From: Planctomycetaceae bacterium
GTDB taxonomy: Bacteria > Planctomycetota > Planctomycetia > Pirellulales > Thermoguttaceae
Direction of reading: 5' to 3'
DNA length: 6,041 nucleotides
Assembly (NCBI GenBank): GCA_003509805.1
Contig: DOMV01000192.1
Span: 3,450-9,490 of the forward strand
Position 1 is the first letter of the stretch. Every line of letters starts with the position of its first letter. Shown here piece by piece: positions 1 through 6,041 of the stretch. The position numbers and the translations under genes were made by a program. The notes beneath the pieces are model-generated. The model saw nothing but the letters and a program-made list of their open reading frames with translations. It did not search any database and was not told the DNA's origin.

Positions 1-2
1 TT

Positions 3-21
3 CAGGCCGTTTGCGGTATAA
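3..21 (+). repeat. Direct repeat copy 1 (19 bp)
   Basis: CAGGCCGTTTGCGGTATAA. It matches the copy at 420-438 at 18 of 19 positions; the single difference is G here against A there. Flanking sequence is unrelated after the last base. The window starts two bases before it, so its context on the left cannot be seen. Confidence 0.75.
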
Positions 22-47
22 ATTCCAACACGCCGAACGGGACCGGC

Positions 48-97
48 TTCGGCATAAAAACCGGTTCCTGCGGGGCGGTTGTGCCGTTTTTGCCGAA
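48..97. other. Bulged stem-loop in the leader
   Basis: TTCGGCA (48-54) pairs perfectly with TGCCGAA (91-97). Past a one-base bulge, AAAA (56-59) pairs with TTTT (87-90), and CGG (62-64) with CCG (84-86) after a further small bulge. The A-run and T-run flanking a GC centre resemble a bidirectional terminator, but the innermost GC stem is short. It may end a gene lying left of the window. Confidence 0.3.
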
Positions 98-116
98 TGG
101 GTGATTGTGCGGACAA

Positions 117-146
117 TTGACAGCCTTGAGGGGTGTTTGGTAGAAT
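117..146 (+). promoter_or_regulatory. Candidate sigma-70-type promoter
   Basis: A consensus TTGACA (117-122) is followed after 18 bases by TAGAAT (141-146), which differs from TATAAT at one position. Transcription would start near 153 and give a leader of about 300 bases before the kinase. Planctomycete promoters are often poorly matched to the E. coli consensus, so the match may be chance. Confidence 0.35.
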
Positions 147-267
147 GGTTGGTCGTGCCCGAGTGCCGATGTCGCCGAACCGGTTGTCCCTGCCCTATAT
201 CGAAAACGAACAATCATTTTCCGCACATTTTTCGGGAGGAAACCGTACTTCCGGAAAGGCGGGCGGA

Positions 268-282
268 AAACCGGTCCGGTTT
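268..282. other. Palindrome AAACCGG-T-CCGGTTT
   Basis: A perfect 15-base inverted repeat with a one-base centre. It is too tight for an RNA hairpin but suits a dimeric regulator's operator. Shorter relatives AACCGGTT occur at 59-66 and 178-185, and the same 7-base arms form the hairpin at 4868-4890. CCGG is frequent in this DNA, so chance is a real alternative. Confidence 0.35.
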
Positions 283-363
283 CGGTAGATGCTGGAAACG
301 CGATGAAAACGAACATTTGGCCAAGGCGGCCTGCCGCACTCAATCGACTCTAACTTCTGTTTG

Positions 364-369
364 TATAAT
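364..369 (+). promoter_or_regulatory. Candidate -10 element near the kinase gene
   Basis: A perfect TATAAT hexamer, with predicted transcription start near 376, about 80 bases before ATG 458. No acceptable -35 hexamer is found 16-18 bases upstream (the best near match, TCGACT at 344-349, is only 14 bases away). An activator-dependent promoter or chance are both possible. Confidence 0.25.
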
Positions 370-419
370 GACATAAACGGATCGTTCGAGCGGCAGGCGA
401 TTGTGCGCGGGAACAGTTG

Positions 420-438
420 CAGGCCGTTTACGGTATAA
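420..438 (+). repeat. Direct repeat copy 2 (19 bp), just before the kinase start
   Basis: CAGGCCGTTTACGGTATAA, ending 19 bases before the preferred kinase ATG at 458. It would lie in the 5' untranslated region or promoter of the kinase gene. Both copies end in GGTATAA, which resembles a -10 hexamer, but no matching -35 is present at a normal distance. Possible uses are a regulator binding site or one member of a dispersed genomic repeat. Confidence 0.75.
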
Positions 439-457
439 CATCTTTCGTTCAAAGAGC

Positions 458-3346
458 ATGTCGAATTCGCCCGACAACCCCTCGACCTACCTTCCGGGAG
501 AAACCGGCCCGATGACGCAGGGTGACGGTCCGCATTCCGTCGACTCGGACGCTCAACTTCTCGAACTGGAAGAGCGCACCAAACGCCAGACGGAAAATCT
601 GTACCGACACGAGCAGCAGCTTCATGCCGTCCTGGAAACGGGCAACACGTCGATCATGTTCATCGGGAGTGCCGGCAATTTTCTTTTCGTCAATAAATCG
701 TTTCGTGAAACCATCGGGTACGACGACGACGAACTTGCTTCGATGACGCTGTTCGACATTCTCATTTTCGACGGGGATGCCGAAACCGTCGGGGCGAGTG
801 AAGCGATCAAAAGCGCGATGAAATCGGCGTTCGAAAAGGCACGCGACCCTTTTCGTACCGAAGTCCCGCTCAGGCAAAAGGGCGAGCGGATACTTTGGGT
901 CGACCTGAGCATTTCCTGTGTCTACGACGGTGATGGCAGGCCCGAATACCTGGTCGGCGTTTTTATCGACATTTCCTCGCGGCGCCGCATGATCGTCAAG
1001 TTGAACAGGGCGCTCGACGAACTGGAACATTCGACGGCCGCGATCCGTTATTCGGAAAACCGTTTCCAGGATATCGCCGAAGCGGCCGGTGAAATGATCT
1101 GGGAAATGAACAACCAACACCAGATCATCTATGTTTCCGACAGGGTCACGGAAATCCTCGGTTTCACCCCCGAGGAGATTCTCGGAAAAAAACGGGATGC
1201 CCTCGTGGCCGGGGACGATTTGAACCGACTGAACGAAATCGGTGAATGGACGGTCGAATATACGGATGTTTATCGCAATTTCGAGCATCGTTTGCGTCAC
1301 AAGGACGGGCATCTCGTCTGGGTGCGCACTTCCGGCAAATTTCTGCGCGACTATGAAAATGCCGTCATCGTCGAACGTTGCGTTTCATTCGACATCACCC
1401 GTGAAAAAGAAGTGGAGGCGAGACTGATCCAGGCGAAGGAGGCGGCCGAGGCGGCCAACCTTGCCAAAAGCGATTTCCTCGCGACGATGAGCCATGAAAT
1501 GCGCACCCCGCTCAACGGAGTGATCGGGATGGCCGACCTGCTCCTGAAATCCGACATGTCGCCCAAACAACGGGAATACACGACCCTGATTCGCGCATCC
1601 GGCCGCACGCTCCTGTATCTGATAAACGACATACTTGATTTTTCCAAAATCGAGAATAATTATTTGGAGCTTTCGCCGAGTTTTTTCAACCTGCGGCAGA
1701 TGGTCGATACGGTGATGGGGATTCTTGCCGCCGCCGCGGCAGCGAAAGAACTGAAATTTCAATGCAAATACGACGAAAATCTGCCCGAGGTCATCTACGG
1801 AGACGTCGAACGGCTCCAACAGGTTTTGATTAATTTGCTTGGAAATGCGATCAAGTTCACGGAGTCCGGGAGCGTTCGTTTGGAGGTCGGTTTCGACGCG
1901 CCCGTATCTGCGAATGAAACGGCCGACCTCGGCCTCCGTTCACGACGGGATGGGGAACACGACCGGGCAATGGCGGCAAGCGACGCAAACGTTTCCGCAA
2001 GATCCGATCCCGTGCCCAACGTCGGGGAAAACCGCGGGGAATGGCAACGGATCGGTTTTGCCGTCTCCGATACGGGAATCGGAATTTCCGAGGAAAAGAT
2101 CGGGATGCTTTTCCGGGCTTTTTCGCAAATCGATTCGTCCTGGTCGCGCCGGTACGGCGGAGCCGGAATCGGGCTGGCGATTTCCCAGCAGCTCGTTCAC
2201 CTGATGGGCGGGGAAATTCGCGTGAAAAGCGAATTGGGAAAAGGATCGAAATTTTATTTTTCGTTGCCCGCGATACTGCCCGAAAAAAACGACGGGGTTG
2301 CAAACGCCTCGCGATTTCGCGATGTCACGATTTCCGGAAAACGCGCCTTGATCGTTTCGGCCGATCCTTCCCTCCATGTGATCTTGCGGCGCCAGCTCCA
2401 GGGCTGGGATATGGAGGTTGCGAATCAACCGCGGGAAGCCGATGCGATTCGCGATTTGAATTCGGCGGCCTCCCTGGGCGAACCGTTCCATTTATTGATT
2501 TTAGACCCGATTTCTTTCAACCGCGACGGAGCGGAATGGGTTGCCGTAATTCGAAACGCCCCCTCCGGCGGTCGGGTTCCGATCATTCTCCTGCAAAACG
2601 TTTCGGACAATCAGCATGAACTTCATGAGACGCCTCCGGAAACGATCCGGGTACGCATGGTCGCCAATGAAGCGATCTCCGGGTCCGCCTTGTTCGATGC
2701 CGTGAATACGGCCATCGCGGGATTTCCCGAAAAAATGATGTTCGGCATGTCCGATCTCCTGCTTGCGGGAACACCGGTGAAAGCGGAGAAAACGGCGAAA
2801 AACGCGCTCCCGGCCATGCCGGATATGCCCGCAAATCCGGATGGTCCCGACCCGATGCGGGAAACGGTCGCGCGGGAGACCGCGACGGACAAACACGGGA
2901 AATCGGATGTTCCCGTCATCCTGATCGCCGAAGACAATCGTATCAACCAGGTGGTCGTCCGTGAAATCGTTTCCGATGCCGGCATGGAGTGCGTCATCGT
3001 CGAGAACGGGATACTCGCCTGCGAGGTGTTTGAAAAAGGGCGGTACGATCTCGTCCTGATGGATTGCCAGATGCCGGAAATGGACGGTTTCGAGGCGACT
3101 CGCCGCATTCGGAAATGGGAACGGGATAATATCGTACCAAAAGCAGTCGGAAAAGAAAACAATGATCCTTCCCGCGAGGCCCCCGGCGGTTGTCCCGGGA
3201 GGACGCCCATTATCGCGTTGACCGCGAATGCCGCCAAAGAGGATGAGGACCGTTGTCTGGAGGCGGGAATGGACGCGTTTTGCAGTAAACCGATCAACCC
3301 CAAGCGACTTATCAGCGTTATTCACCATTGGCTCAATCGGCGTTGA
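458..3346 (+). CDS. Hybrid sensor histidine kinase (PAS-PAS-HisKA-HATPase_c-pseudoREC-REC)
   Basis: A 962-residue hybrid kinase that should autophosphorylate on a histidine and pass the phosphate to its own receiver and then to an external HPt or regulator. No transmembrane segment or signal peptide is visible, so it is probably cytoplasmic, sensing through its PAS domains. Order: hydrophilic, probably coiled N-terminus (about 32-58); PAS/PAC 1 (about 55-175, ending GVFIDIS); PAS/PAC 2 (about 202-315, ending SFDITRE); HisKA with H-box SHEMRTPLNGVIGM, phospho-acceptor His346; HATPase_c with N-box Asn463, G1 box DTGIGI from Asp538 and G2 box GGAGIGL at 567-573; a degenerate receiver (about 627-755); a Pro/Ala-rich linker; and a full receiver with Glu825/Asp826, acceptor Asp869 and Lys944. 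A 49-residue hydrophilic insert (480-528) splits the ATPase domain, and about 26 extra residues (889-914) lie in the last receiver. There is no HPt domain. The start is uncertain: the frame is open from TTG 401, I prefer ATG 458, and ATG 512 is possible. Family assignment is secure; the signal sensed is unknown. Confidence 0.96.
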   Translation: MSNSPDNPSTYLPGETGPMTQGDGPHSVDSDAQLLELEERTKRQTENLYRHEQQLHAVLETGNTSIMFIGSAGNFLFVNKSFRETIGYDDDELASMTLFDILIFDGDAETVGASEAIKSAMKSAFEKARDPFRTEVPLRQKGERILWVDLSISCVYDGDGRPEYLVGVFIDISSRRRMIVKLNRALDELEHSTAAIRYSENRFQDIAEAAGEMIWEMNNQHQIIYVSDRVTEILGFTPEEILGKKRDALVAGDDLNRLNEIGEWTVEYTDVYRNFEHRLRHKDGHLVWVRTSGKFLRDYENAVIVERCVSFDITREKEVEARLIQAKEAAEAANLAKSDFLATMSHEMRTPLNGVIGMADLLLKSDMSPKQREYTTLIRASGRTLLYLINDILDFSKIENNYLELSPSFFNLRQMVDTVMGILAAAAAAKELKFQCKYDENLPEVIYGDVERLQQVLINLLGNAIKFTESGSVRLEVGFDAPVSANETADLGLRSRRDGEHDRAMAASDANVSARSDPVPNVGENRGEWQRIGFAVSDTGIGISEEKIGMLFRAFSQIDSSWSRRYGGAGIGLAISQQLVHLMGGEIRVKSELGKGSKFYFSLPAILPEKNDGVANASRFRDVTISGKRALIVSADPSLHVILRRQLQGWDMEVANQPREADAIRDLNSAASLGEPFHLLILDPISFNRDGAEWVAVIRNAPSGGRVPIILLQNVSDNQHELHETPPETIRVRMVANEAISGSALFDAVNTAIAGFPEKMMFGMSDLLLAGTPVKAEKTAKNALPAMPDMPANPDGPDPMRETVARETATDKHGKSDVPVILIAEDNRINQVVVREIVSDAGMECVIVENGILACEVFEKGRYDLVLMDCQMPEMDGFEATRRIRKWERDNIVPKAVGKENNDPSREAPGGCPGRTPIIALTANAAKEDEDRCLEAGMDAFCSKPINPKRLISVIHHWLNRR
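496..514 (+). promoter_or_regulatory. Possible ribosome binding site and alternative start of the kinase gene
   Basis: GGGAG at 496-500 lies 11 bases before an in-frame ATG at 512. The preferred ATG at 458 has only a weak AAAGAG immediately upstream (451-456). If 512 is the true start, the kinase is 944 residues long and loses 18 polar residues that belong to no domain. Sequence alone does not decide between them. Confidence 0.3.
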
Positions 3347-3470
3347 CGAGACGGCCTTCACGCCTTGAGGTCGGCCCCGGGCGACACGGATGAGTGCAAT
3401 GGCTTGCAGAATACCGGTTTTCAGTATCACATGCCGGCCCGCGCGGACGGCCCAACTTCATACGATCATC

Positions 3471-4814
3471 ATGTCCGGACATTTCGTGCCGATTTTCCCC
3501 GTCGTGCTCCTTCTTTCTCTTTCTTCTTTCGTTTCGGCCGGAGACTGGACGTCCTGGCGGGGAAATACCTATGACGGCCGAACGCAGGAACAAAACCTGC
3601 CGGTTGAATGGAAGGCGACCGGTGAGGAAACGAAAAACATCGTGTGGAAAACGGATTTGCCGCCCTGGGGACGCTCGACGCCGATCATCCTCGGCGATTC
3701 GGTGTTTCTTACGTCGCACGATGAGGCGAACGGCGATTTGCTGGTATTGCGAATTGAAAAAAACACGGGAAAAATCGTGTGGACACGGAAGGCGGGCAAC
3801 GCGAAAACCCCGCGACAGGAAGATCGCAAGGGTATGCGCGAATGGCAAAAATTTCATGCCTACCACAATCTTGCCAGCCCTTCCGTTTGCGGCGACGGCG
3901 AGAGCGTGACCGCTGTTTTCGGAAACGGCGACGTCGTCGCGTTCGACCGGGACGGCAACGAGCTTTGGCACAAGAACCTCCAGGAGGAGTACGGCGAATT
4001 CCTGATTTGGTGGGGATACGCGAATTCCCCGTTCCTTCTCGACGACATGGTGATCGTTGCGGTCATGCACGACAGGCTCGACGGCATCGAAGGGCGCGAG
4101 GAAACTAAAAGCTATCTCGTCGCTTTCGATAAAAAAACCGGGCGCGAAGTCTGGAAAACCGACCGGACGACGGAAGCCCCGAACGAATCAAGCGATGCTT
4201 ACACCACGCCTGTCCTGTGGAACCATGAAGGACGGCGCGAAATGGTGATCTTCGGGGCCGACACGCTCGACGCCTACGATCCGGCAAGCGGAAAACGGCT
4301 TTGGTGGATCGGGAACGGCCTGGAAGGGGGCCGTACCGTACCGATGCCCGTGCCGAATGAAAAAGCGGGTATCGTGTTCGGTGTGCGGGGCAAACGGGAA
4401 CCCCTTTTCGCCGCCAAACCGCGGGGCCTCGGCGAGCAGCCCGGGTCCGCGATTCTTTGGGACCACAATAAGAATGTCCCGGATGTCTCCTCGGTGGTTT
4501 GTACCGAATCACTCCTGTTTTTCGTCGATGACGGCGGCGTTGCGACCTGTATCGACGCCGTGCAAGGGGATGTCAAATGGTCGCGGCGGCTCGTTGCCGG
4601 GACGTATTTCCCGTCGCTTCTCCTGGCGGAAAAAGACGGTAACCTGTATTTCCTGAACAACGACGGCTGGTGTACGATTGTCAAGGCGGGAGAAACGTTC
4701 GAGAAAATCGCGGAAAACAAGATCGATGACGCGTTCCTTTCCTCGCCCGTCGTTTCGGACGGCAGGATTTTTCTGCGTGGCATGAGGACGCTTTATTGCA
4801 TCGGAACGGAATGA
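3471..4814 (+). CDS. Exported PQQ-like (BamB-type) beta-propeller repeat protein
   Basis: A 447-residue protein with a signal peptide: hydrophobic core at about 5-21, likely cleaved after VSA (residue 23). The mature part opens with DWTSWRGN and a nearby DG, the usual start of planctomycete PQQ-like propellers. Blade motifs of the type D-x-x-[TS]-G-x-x-x-W recur, with docking tryptophans at about 104, 166, 228, 278 and 370. Examples are NTGKIVW, KKTGREVW and PASGKRLW. Length and repeat number fit a single-domain propeller, and no cytochrome c or kinase domain is attached. The family covers quinoprotein dehydrogenases and scaffold proteins such as BamB. I see no clear catalytic signature, so a binding or scaffold role outside the cytoplasmic membrane is as likely as an enzyme. 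The frame is open from ATG 3390, but that start would put 27 polar residues before the signal peptide, so ATG 3471 is chosen. Neither start has a clear Shine-Dalgarno sequence. The gene lies 124 bases after the kinase stop. Confidence 0.9.
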   Translation: MSGHFVPIFPVVLLLSLSSFVSAGDWTSWRGNTYDGRTQEQNLPVEWKATGEETKNIVWKTDLPPWGRSTPIILGDSVFLTSHDEANGDLLVLRIEKNTGKIVWTRKAGNAKTPRQEDRKGMREWQKFHAYHNLASPSVCGDGESVTAVFGNGDVVAFDRDGNELWHKNLQEEYGEFLIWWGYANSPFLLDDMVIVAVMHDRLDGIEGREETKSYLVAFDKKTGREVWKTDRTTEAPNESSDAYTTPVLWNHEGRREMVIFGADTLDAYDPASGKRLWWIGNGLEGGRTVPMPVPNEKAGIVFGVRGKREPLFAAKPRGLGEQPGSAILWDHNKNVPDVSSVVCTESLLFFVDDGGVATCIDAVQGDVKWSRRLVAGTYFPSLLLAEKDGNLYFLNNDGWCTIVKAGETFEKIAENKIDDAFLSSPVVSDGRIFLRGMRTLYCIGTE

Positions 4815-4828
4815 GCGTCCTGCCGCAG

Positions 4829-4896
4829 CCGGCCCCTGTAAACCGGCCCCTGTAAACCGGCCCCTGTAAACCGGCCCTGTTTTCCGGTTTGTAAAA
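4829..4896. repeat. Short tandem repeat, 14-bp unit CCGGCCCCTGTAAA
   Basis: Three perfect head-to-tail copies of the 14-bp unit lie at 4829-4842, 4843-4856 and 4857-4870. Two diverged 13-base copies follow: CCGGCCCTGTTTT at 4871-4883 and CCGGTTTGTAAAA at 4884-4896. The unit length is not a multiple of three and the array lies wholly between two genes, so it is not coding. Perfect identity of the first three copies suggests recent expansion by replication slippage. A role as a protein-binding array or an RNA structural element is possible but not shown. Confidence 0.93.
4868..4890 (+). terminator. Stem-loop at the 3' end of the repeat array, possible weak terminator
   Basis: AAACCGG (4868-4874) and CCGGTTT (4884-4890) form a perfect 7-bp stem with a 9-base loop. 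It sits 53 bases after the propeller gene's stop. The following bases are GTAAAAAATG, not a U-tract, so it is not a canonical rho-independent terminator. The last U-rich bases are within the stem and loop. It could instead act as a 3'-end stabilising hairpin or be a by-product of repeat divergence. Confidence 0.3.
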
Positions 4897-4923
4897 AATG
4901 ATGTCCACAATTTTCCCAGGAAA

Positions 4924-4929
4924 AGAAGG
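4924..4929 (+). promoter_or_regulatory. Ribosome binding site of the DUF1559 gene
   Basis: AGAAGG ends 6 bases before ATG 4936, in a purine-rich stretch that starts at AGGAAAAG. It is the only clear Shine-Dalgarno sequence in the window and fixes the start of the third gene. Confidence 0.75.
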
Positions 4930-4935
4930 TGTCCC

Positions 4936-6041
4936 ATGAAAAACCGTCTCGTCATATCATGCTTGTTCGTATTTTTTGCCGCCGTATTCCCGCTCGCGGC
5001 TCAGGAAACATTCGCCCCGTTGATCGGCGAATCGACGATCGGTTTCCTCCATCTCGACCTGCGGAACGTCGAAATCGACAAACTGAAGGAGAACATCCTC
5101 GCGGCATCCGATCAATCGCTCAAGCATTACGGTTTCGATGACAAGTCGGTCAGGTCGATTTCCCGGGAAGTGAAAAAGGAATTGGACAAGGCTGTCGAGG
5201 CGGTTAGACCCCATTTCGAAAAAATCGTCGGCGAATTCGGGATCGACGAACTGGCCTGCCTTGTCGATGTGAAACTGCTTGAAAACAACGTCGGTTTTAT
5301 CATGGCCGTGCCGTGGAAAAACAAAACGCCGGAAGATTTGCATTCGTTTCTCGATTATTTGGAGAAATTTGACGTCGATCTCGCCACGGAAGAAATTGAA
5401 GACAAAGAAATCCTGATTACCGCTCACGATTTGTTGATTCTGGCTCTTCCCGCGGGTCATTTCGCCCCGGAGGATGTCCGGGACGTTGCGAAAGATTGGG
5501 CGGATACTTTCCAGGCCGGGACGGAATTGCCGATTCACGAAGCGCTGAAAAGCGTCGGGGACAAAGAATTGAAAATCGTCGCCGCGACGCCTCCCGGTGC
5601 GGAAAAGATGGTTGCTGCGATTGATTTCCCACCCGATGCGGCGCCGATCAAAGCCATGTTGACGCTCGCATCCAAAAAACTTCGCTGGGCCGGTACCGGA
5701 TTTTCCTGGACCGACACGTCGAATGTCCGTCTCACGCTGGAAGCCGGAAAGCCCGCCGATGCCAAACAGCTCCTCAACATGCTTGAAGGAACGATCGATT
5801 GGGGAATGTTCGCGTTCCAGACCGCCGTGAACATCGAGAATGCGCAATCGGAAAACGGGCTCAACGTTCCGCCGGTGACGTTTGAAGTGATGAAAGGAAT
5901 TTTTCGCATGTTCCTTCCCAGGCAGGAGGGTTCCCAATTGATTTTCGAATACAAAGGCGATCAATCCTCGCTCACGGCAGCGTATGCGACGAACGGCGTC
6001 CTGGTCGCCCTGCTGCTCCCGGCCGTCCAGGCGGCGCGGGA
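4936..6041 (+). CDS. Exported protein with large N-terminal domain leading into a DUF1559 domain (3' end beyond window)
   Basis: The frame is open from ATG 4936 through 368 codons to the window edge, so the gene is incomplete. A signal peptide is clear: MKNR, a hydrophobic core to about residue 20, and likely cleavage near LAA/QE at 22-23. Residues about 24-345 form a mixed alpha/beta region rich in charged residues that I do not recognise. It includes a helical stretch (about 60-100) and two sections of alternating hydrophobic strand-like sequence. Residues 353-368 read NGVLVALLLPAVQAAR, and the next codon begins GA, fitting the expected Glu. This matches the LLLPAVQAARE signature that begins DUF1559 in planctomycetes. 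There it normally follows directly on a type IV pilin-like leader (GFTLVELLVVIAI). Here it follows a conventional signal peptide and a domain of over 300 residues. DUF1559 has no established biochemical function. The RBS is good and the upstream gap is 121 bases. Confidence 0.88.
   Translation, partial: MKNRLVISCLFVFFAAVFPLAAQETFAPLIGESTIGFLHLDLRNVEIDKLKENILAASDQSLKHYGFDDKSVRSISREVKKELDKAVEAVRPHFEKIVGEFGIDELACLVDVKLLENNVGFIMAVPWKNKTPEDLHSFLDYLEKFDVDLATEEIEDKEILITAHDLLILALPAGHFAPEDVRDVAKDWADTFQAGTELPIHEALKSVGDKELKIVAATPPGAEKMVAAIDFPPDAAPIKAMLTLASKKLRWAGTGFSWTDTSNVRLTLEAGKPADAKQLLNMLEGTIDWGMFAFQTAVNIENAQSENGLNVPPVTFEVMKGIFRMFLPRQEGSQLIFEYKGDQSSLTAAYATNGVLVALLLPAVQAAR

Larger units (their letters stand above)
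1..457. other. Upstream region without a convincing gene
   Basis: Both strands contain open frames of about 85-121 codons here, but none has a recognisable domain, signal peptide or credible start, and they overlap one another. No tRNA or known RNA fold was recognised. The stretch holds a direct repeat pair, several CCGG palindromes, a bulged stem-loop and promoter-like sequences, so I treat it as the regulatory leader of the kinase gene plus the tail of whatever lies upstream of the window. Confidence 0.65.
4815..4935. other. Intergenic region with tandem repeats before the DUF1559 gene
   Basis: The first half is a GC-rich tandem repeat array, detailed separately. The second half (4897-4935) is A/T-richer and carries the ribosome binding site of the next gene. 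I see no convincing -35/-10 pair, so whether the downstream gene has its own promoter is open. Confidence 0.6.

Noticed and set aside
2..343. 113-codon minus-strand open frame in the upstream region
   Set aside because: No domain or signal, and it overlaps an equally long frame on the plus strand (11-376). It also contains the repeat and palindromes. Chance open frame is the simplest reading.
449..1312. 287-codon minus-strand open frame opposite the PAS domains
   Set aside because: Antisense shadow of a clear coding frame; the product has no recognisable domain.
2501..3430. 309-codon minus-strand open frame opposite the kinase receiver
   Set aside because: It overlaps the strongly conserved receiver coding sequence and shows no motif of its own.
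3404..3430. Promoter TTGCAG / TATCAC before the propeller gene
   Set aside because: The spacer is only 15 bases and the -10 match is poor; not distinguishable from chance.
3390..3470. Upstream ATG start for the propeller protein
   Set aside because: It would place 27 polar residues before a normal signal peptide and has no better ribosome binding site.
4829..4896. CRISPR-like array
   Set aside because: The 14-bp units are directly adjacent with no spacers, and no cas gene is nearby.
4951..4962. Lipobox-like VISC at residues 6-9 of the third protein
   Set aside because: The Cys is at the beginning of the hydrophobic core, too close to the N-terminus for lipoprotein processing; ordinary cleavage near residue 22 fits better.
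4957..5964. 335-codon open frame on the minus strand opposite the third gene
   Set aside because: The plus-strand frame has a ribosome binding site, a signal peptide and the DUF1559 signature. The minus frame shows no recognisable domain and is a reading-frame shadow.

Overview
The window carries three co-directional genes on the + strand, preceded by about 450 bases with no convincing gene. It looks like chromosomal DNA of a member of the Planctomycetota. The main evidence is the last 13 visible codons of the third gene, which read VLVALLLPAVQAAR. This is the signature found at the start of the DUF1559 (SBP_bac_10) domain, a family hugely expanded in planctomycetes. The middle gene agrees: it is a secreted PQQ-type beta-propeller protein opening with a W-x-x-W-R-G-N-x-x-D-G motif, also very common in that phylum. 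Phylum is an inference from these two families; no rRNA or other marker gene is present.

Layout: 1-457 is a non-coding leader. It holds a 19-bp direct repeat pair (3-21 and 420-438), several CCGG-centred palindromes, a bulged stem-loop and two promoter-like sequences. 458-3346 encodes a 962-residue soluble hybrid sensor histidine kinase with the order PAS-PAS-HisKA-HATPase_c-degenerate REC-REC. 3347-3470 is a 124-base gap. 3471-4814 encodes a 447-residue exported beta-propeller protein. 4815-4935 is a 121-base gap that contains a GC-rich tandem repeat with a 14-bp unit. 4936 to the window end is the first 368 codons of an exported protein that runs into a DUF1559 domain.

How the genes relate: the kinase is cytoplasmic and lacks an HPt domain and a DNA-binding output, so its signal must leave through partners outside this window. 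The two downstream products carry signal peptides and would act outside the cytoplasmic membrane. Shared orientation permits co-transcription, but the gaps (124 and 121 bases) and the repeat array before gene 3 make a tight operon doubtful, and no functional link is shown.

I found no RNA gene, mobile element, CRISPR array or defence system, and no clear previously undescribed system. The best leads are the unusual architecture of the third protein, the pseudo-receiver in the kinase, and the repeats in the two intergenic regions.
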